A DNA stretch of 64,000 bases. Origin: Thermococcus sp. 2319x1. GTDB taxonomy: Archaea; Methanobacteriota_B; Thermococci; Thermococcales; Thermococcaceae. This document shows, piece after piece, positions 60,085 to 64,000 of this stretch. Below the pieces are notes generated by a model. It was not told where the DNA came from. It ran no database searches and worked only from the letters and a program-made list of their open reading frames with translations. The stretch covers positions 1,544,321 to 1,608,320 of the forward strand of contig NZ_CP012200.1 of NCBI RefSeq assembly GCF_001484685.1, read 5' to 3'. The translations under genes and the position numbers were made by a program. Within the stretch, counting starts at the first letter, position 1, and each line of letters begins with the position of its first letter.

Positions 60085-63000
60085 TCACCTCCTCTTTTTT
60101 CTCAGGAGTAGTGGGATTAGTGTTAGTCCTACGAGGGCTGCTGGTCCGCAGATTCCTCCGGTTGCCGTCGGGCTCGGAGAGCTTGTTGGACTTGGTGAAG
60201 AAGTCGGACTTGGAGAGCTTGTTGAACTTGGAGATACGGTTGAAGAAGTTTCACTTGGTGTTGGACTTTCAGTCTCAGTGGGGGTCTCGGTTTCACTTGG
60301 CTTTTCTTCAACTCCGAACAGAGGTATCATCTTTACTATTGCTCTCTTTCCGTTCTCTGAGTCATAACTGCTTAATTGTTCCTCTTGTGTTGGTTTAAAG
60401 CCCTCTGGAATTAAGAGATCATAAACCCTTGGCGCTACACCGGCAATAACAGCATCAGCTGGAGCTCCGCCACCCTTCCACTCTTCTGCATCAACTGCAA
60501 CAGGTCTCCACTTATCAGGTCCATAACCATCTTGGGAGCCCACTAATATCGCTCCATATAGCCCATAGTCTTTGCTAATCTCAAGATACTTCTTTGGAAC
60601 CTCCACTACAATTGCATTCTTAACAGGATCAGCTGAGATTTTCATTTCTCCCTGATAGCTTGTTCCATCCGGGAGAACAATTATGTTCCCATAGTCCCAA
60701 CCCGCTATTCTAATCGCCAAATCCCACGGGTGTTCTGGATCAAGGTCTACGTTGCTTCCGGGCCCATCAGGGAACATTTTAATCGCTGATGTATTCCCTC
60801 CCTCTTTGAAATCAAAGTATGCCTCAATTATCTGCAAACTGAAGCCATTTGGCCCATTCCATGGGTTATCCCCAAGATCCTTGAAGTAGTACTCAAAGAC
60901 GTATGAACTTGGCTTTTCGAGGATTCTCACCTTAAGCAAGTCTAGGTGTCCGGGAACGAAAACCTTGTTGGTGGCATAGGTATAAGTTCCGGAACCATGG
61001 TCATCCCCTTCAACGTCCTTGATCTCTGCAACAACAATCCCCTCAACCTGCTTTGGAAGTTTTACTTCTATCGGGGTCGTTATTATTTCAAGCTCTCCTT
61101 GATCATTGACAGTAGAGACAGCGAAGTAGAAGTCAGAGGGACTGTCCAGGTAGTCAAACGGAACGATAACCTCAACTCCTCCGTTGGTTTCTTTTACATC
61201 TACTTCTCCAACTTTTTCGCTGTTTTCATAGTCTGTTGCCTTGTAAACCTCTGCTTTGCCTCCTTTCACAACTATATGTTTGGTTATCATAAGACCAACA
61301 CTATCTTTGCTGAATGGGAAGATATCGTATCTTAGTTGACTTGGTTTGGTCTGGAGAAGAGTAAATGTGTTGCCCACGACCTTTTCGGGCTCAAAGATGC
61401 TTATTTCGAACTCTTTTGTAGTTTTAATGATAAAATGTAATCCCTGCTCATCAAAGTAGAGTTCTATTACTTCAGCAAGGGGTGATAAGCTCGACCAGCT
61501 CTTTTTCTCCCCTTCTGGTAATCCTGTGAGCTCTCTTATTGCATACGGCTCTCCATTGGGGAAATAGTTTCCAAAGAGATAGCTCGGAATTTCCAGCCCA
61601 GCGAACTTATACATCTCATAGAGGTACGTCTTGAGATAGCGATCAAATGTATAATCCTGCCCGCTGTCCTGATCACTTCCATACCACCAGAACCAGTCGC
61701 TTGCCTCTGCCCTTAGGAGATATTCGTATGCAGTGTCCCAGTTAGTAACCTTATCCTTGTTCTCGAATAATGCCTTTCTTCCCAAGTAGAGCCAGTACCA
61801 TCCCAAGTTCTCTTGGGGCTCACCAATCCATGTCGAAAGTGTTCCATCAATCCAGCTGGATTCTGGCCATTGCATATTCTCTTCAACACCAGCCATGTCA
61901 TAAAGCTCGCCGAGGCTTTGAGCTTTTAATAGGGCATTAACTCTCTCTTCTTTTGTGAAATCAAGCCTCTTCATAAGCTTTGGAGTGAGTTTGTTGGCTT
62001 TATCTCCATACATCTGGATGTATTCACTGGGAGTTACCGTCCTTATCAAGCCCTGCTTTTGAAGTTCGGTAAGCTTCTTGTACAGCTCCTCAAGGAATAT
62101 CTTACCATCAAACGGGTAGTGTTCCCATGGGTTCTCCCCATCGAGGGTTACCACATAAACAAGGCTTCCATCGTAGTTCTCTCTTTGTATCTTGAGAAGC
62201 TCATTAACGAAGTCTTCAACCGCCTCGTACTGGTTCATTCCTGAATACCTAAACCCCACCCTATCGCTCAAGTCGTGATTCCTTGGGAAGAGATAGATTT
62301 TCTTGCCGTTAAATTCAGCCACCCAAGGTTTATAGTAATTCTCAACTGTGTTGGGAATTCCAAGAATGTTAAGAACCATCTGATCAGTCATTACCCACTT
62401 CCATCCATTGTTAGCTAATATCTCAAGGGTCTTATCGTTTAAAGCACTCTCCGCAGCCCATCCTCCTTGAGGTTCAACTCTGTTATCTCCCAAATACTTT
62501 TTGTAGAGCTCGTGGGCTTTCTTTACGTGGGCATCAAAATCCTCGTACCATCCAAAGTCGTTGAGCAGTGGACCAATTGGATGGGCATATGGCACTACGG
62601 TAACTTCAACATTTCCGTTTCCAAGGAGGTAGTTTATCTTCTCATGTTCTTCAAACGTGTGATTTAGAAGCCACATCTGGTGTTTTAAGACAATTGCTAC
62701 ATCTTCCCTGGTGTACCCGCCAACATTAACTTTGTCGTAAAGTGCCTTAAGCTCTGGAGTGTTGATTATGTAGTTATAGTCGGTCCAAGCCAAGTTGAAC
62801 AAGACAGCTAAGTCAATGTAATCCTGCTCCGTGAATTCAGCCGTTATTTTCACTTTCTGCTCATTTAAAGGTAAGTTTGCATACTTTTTAAACGCATTAT
62901 TCCTCTTCTCCTTGAGCTCTGTATATCTTCCCCATTGTTTCCTGTAAGGGTTGCCGTTTTCATCTGCAACAGGTTCTCCATTCCAAGGTATGGTATGATC

Positions 63001-63393
63001 AAAAAAGCCTCCTGGAGCCTGAAGCATGAACCATTTGTCTTCGAGTGTTAGCGGTTCCCCGTTTGCTATTTTCTCCGTGACTATCTGATAGGTATCCTTT
63101 TTACCGTTCATGTAATCGGCAAGCTGGGCAATCAAAGAACCCGACAAATCTATAGCAACATGAACATCTTGGTATTTGCTGAGATAGTTTGCCATCTTCC
63201 AGTAATTGTTGGCTGCATGCAGCCTAACCCAAGGTCTGGTATAAATATCTTGAATTGGATCGTAGTAGTACGGTTGGTGCTGATGCCACACAATAATAAC
63301 GTTCAATGGCTTTGGCTCTTCTGCCTTAACTCCCACTTCAGCAATGCTCAAGGCAACTAAAAATATGAAAAACATTGCCAAACCTTTTTTCAT
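60085..63393 (-). CDS. apu: Amylopullulanase, GH57, secreted and CGP-CTERM anchored
   Basis: A 1102-residue extracellular type II pullulanase that cuts alpha-1,4 and alpha-1,6 bonds in starch and pullulan. A signal peptide (to about residue 24) precedes the GH57 domain (start VIIVWHQHQPYYYDP). The nucleophile is Glu315 (QGGWAAESAL) and the acid Asp418 (TLDGENPWEHY); their spacing of 103 residues equals that of Glu291/Asp394 recalled for T. hydrothermalis. Beta domains follow, then a Ser/Thr/Pro stalk with SSPSPT repeats and a GGICGPAALVG tail. The ATG at 63393 uses GAGGTGAT. Lies between malG and malK, so products can be imported at once. Confidence 0.95.
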   Translation of the reverse strand: MKKGLAMFFIFLVALSIAEVGVKAEEPKPLNVIIVWHQHQPYYYDPIQDIYTRPWVRLHAANNYWKMANYLSKYQDVHVAIDLSGSLIAQLADYMNGKKDTYQIVTEKIANGEPLTLEDKWFMLQAPGGFFDHTIPWNGEPVADENGNPYRKQWGRYTELKEKRNNAFKKYANLPLNEQKVKITAEFTEQDYIDLAVLFNLAWTDYNYIINTPELKALYDKVNVGGYTREDVAIVLKHQMWLLNHTFEEHEKINYLLGNGNVEVTVVPYAHPIGPLLNDFGWYEDFDAHVKKAHELYKKYLGDNRVEPQGGWAAESALNDKTLEILANNGWKWVMTDQMVLNILGIPNTVENYYKPWVAEFNGKKIYLFPRNHDLSDRVGFRYSGMNQYEAVEDFVNELLKIQRENYDGSLVYVVTLDGENPWEHYPFDGKIFLEELYKKLTELQKQGLIRTVTPSEYIQMYGDKANKLTPKLMKRLDFTKEERVNALLKAQSLGELYDMAGVEENMQWPESSWIDGTLSTWIGEPQENLGWYWLYLGRKALFENKDKVTNWDTAYEYLLRAEASDWFWWYGSDQDSGQDYTFDRYLKTYLYEMYKFAGLEIPSYLFGNYFPNGEPYAIRELTGLPEGEKKSWSSLSPLAEVIELYFDEQGLHFIIKTTKEFEISIFEPEKVVGNTFTLLQTKPSQLRYDIFPFSKDSVGLMITKHIVVKGGKAEVYKATDYENSEKVGEVDVKETNGGVEVIVPFDYLDSPSDFYFAVSTVNDQGELEIITTPIEVKLPKQVEGIVVAEIKDVEGDDHGSGTYTYATNKVFVPGHLDLLKVRILEKPSSYVFEYYFKDLGDNPWNGPNGFSLQIIEAYFDFKEGGNTSAIKMFPDGPGSNVDLDPEHPWDLAIRIAGWDYGNIIVLPDGTSYQGEMKISADPVKNAIVVEVPKKYLEISKDYGLYGAILVGSQDGYGPDKWRPVAVDAEEWKGGGAPADAVIAGVAPRVYDLLIPEGFKPTQEEQLSSYDSENGKRAIVKMIPLFGVEEKPSETETPTETESPTPSETSSTVSPSSTSSPSPTSSPSPTSSPSPTATGGICGPAALVGLTLIPLLLRKKRR
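60113..60187 (-). repeat. 75-bp CGP-CTERM-coding repeat, copy 2 (mate at 31607-31681)
   Basis: This stretch codes for the end of the amylopullulanase stalk and its CGP-CTERM. It is nearly identical at DNA level (three differences in 75) to the tail of the ABC binding-protein gene 28 kb away on the other strand. Confidence 0.85.
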
Positions 63394-63403
63394 TTCTATC
63401 ACC

Positions 63404-64000
63404 TCATTCCTTTAATCCTCCAAGAGTAAGCCCACTTCTTACATAGTTTTGAGCCAAGAGGAACATTATAAACACGGGTAATGCGAATACCAACGCGGCC
63501 GCGGCAAATTGGTTCCATGAGATGGATCTCAGGTTCGCAAGCATTGTGTACAGCCATACAGTTAGAGGATAGTTCTCTTGGTTAAGGAGCAAGTTAGCGA
63601 GTATAAGCTCTGTCCAACCTCCGATGAATGCAAATATTGCCACTGTTGCCAATCCGGGAAGAGCCATTGGAATAAGCACGTGCCTTATAATCTGCAAATA
63701 GTTTGCCCCATCTACCAACGCCGCTTCATCAAAATCCGGGGGGATTGAATCAAGGTAGGACTTCAAGAGCCATGTGTTAAAGGGCACTCCGCCAGCGGCG
63801 TAGATTACTGGCAAAACAAAGATGTTATTGGTCAAGTGGAGTTTCACCAACATACCGTACAATGCAACCAATCCCGCTATCCCCAGTCCTCCAGCGACCT
63901 GAGTGAACATCAAGTAAAAGTATAGGACGTGTTCTCTCCCAAAGAACTTAAGTCTTGAAAATGCATACGCAGAGGGTATCACAAACAAGAGCGTCAAGAT
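63404..64000 (-). CDS. malG: Maltodextrin ABC importer permease MalG (5' end outside window)
   Basis: The C-terminal 198 residues of a MalG/MdxG-type permease; the frame is open to the window edge, so the start is outside. Several helices are visible, and the EAA loop is DEAALVDGANYLQIIRHVLIPMALP, where the coupling helix meets MalK. It ends with the family's GLTLGGLKE. It sits 10 bases upstream of the amylopullulanase gene in the same operon, and the rest of the importer (binding protein, MalF) should lie beyond the right edge. Confidence 0.92.
   Translation of the reverse strand: MLTLLFVIPSAYAFSRLKFFGREHVLYFYLMFTQVAGGLGIAGLVALYGMLVKLHLTNNIFVLPVIYAAGGVPFNTWLLKSYLDSIPPDFDEAALVDGANYLQIIRHVLIPMALPGLATVAIFAFIGGWTELILANLLLNQENYPLTVWLYTMLANLRSISWNQFAAAALVFALPVFIMFLLAQNYVRSGLTLGGLKE

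Noticed and set aside
58945-60111. 388-codon plus-strand frame opposite malK
   Set aside because: It is a mirror of the malK coding pattern, with low-complexity His/Asn/Leu-rich translation and no start signal; malK is unambiguous.

Overview
The window looks like a Thermococcus (hyperthermophilic archaeon, Thermococcales) chromosome. Evidence: an archaeal RNase P RNA, archaeal primase PriS/PriL, thermosome, EF-1beta, Taw3, TATA/BRE-type promoters, GGTGA-type ribosome binding sites, secreted proteins ending in the Thermococcales CGP-CTERM tail, and a maltodextrin operon (MalG, GH57 amylopullulanase, MalK) close to that of T. litoralis. By eye, base composition is mosaic: 1-9 kb and 13-22 kb are G+C-rich, whereas about 36-50 kb is A+T-rich.

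Layout. 1-8.4 kb: a type III-B CRISPR (Cmr) operon, cmr1(partial)-cmr2-cmr3-csx1-cmr4-cmr5-cmr6. Cas10/Cmr2 keeps the GGDD cyclase motif but shows no HD nuclease motif. A CARF-HEPN Csx1 RNase gene sits inside the operon. No CRISPR array or adaptation gene is visible. 8.6-12.1 kb: a small redox cluster (tautomerase, DUF1450-like, DsrE-like, thioredoxin-CcdA fusion, DUF302). 12.1-16.6 kb: an oxygen/NO-defence operon (flavodiiron protein FprA, DUF438-hemerythrin-PAS, cupin, and an M24 peptidase homologue broken by an in-frame amber codon), divergent from a DUF2249-DUF1858 protein. 16.7-21.0 kb: an unannotated accessory island with two paralogous toxin-like C-terminal domains and two apparent one-base frameshifts. 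21.2-23.1 kb: hybrid cluster protein (Hcp), divergent from an HTH regulator with a Cys-rich tail.

23-28.5 kb: thiol oxidoreductase, Taw3, thermosome, TPR protein, EF-1beta, a 57-aa Zn-ribbon protein, and a box C/D sRNA with its own promoter whose guide matches the 5' region of archaeal 16S rRNA. 29-36.5 kb: a complete peptide/oligosaccharide ABC importer. 36.5-42.5 kb: NadE, an EamA transporter, glutamine synthetase and surface/membrane proteins. 42.6 kb: RNase P RNA. 42.9-46 kb: EamA transporter, PriS and PriL. 46.1-50.1 kb: two KaiC-like ATPases and two membrane proteins. 50.1-58.9 kb: RNA methyltransferases, a structured RNA candidate, a serpin remnant, M20 peptidase, OPT transporter, MBL-fold protein, phosphohexomutase and UPF0146. 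58.9-64 kb: malK, amylopullulanase and malG.

Most interesting signal: the palindrome ATGACA-NN-TGTCAT and its variants occur in the fprA/DUF2249 and hcp/regulator divergent spacers, in most cases between TATA box and predicted start site. This suggests that the HTH protein at 22.7 kb controls a small NO/O2-stress regulon: FprA, the hemerythrin-PAS protein, the DUF2249-DUF1858 protein, Hcp and itself. The second candidate for new biology is the 16.7-21 kb toxin-like island. Functional names rest on motif recognition and recalled family members; no database search was run.
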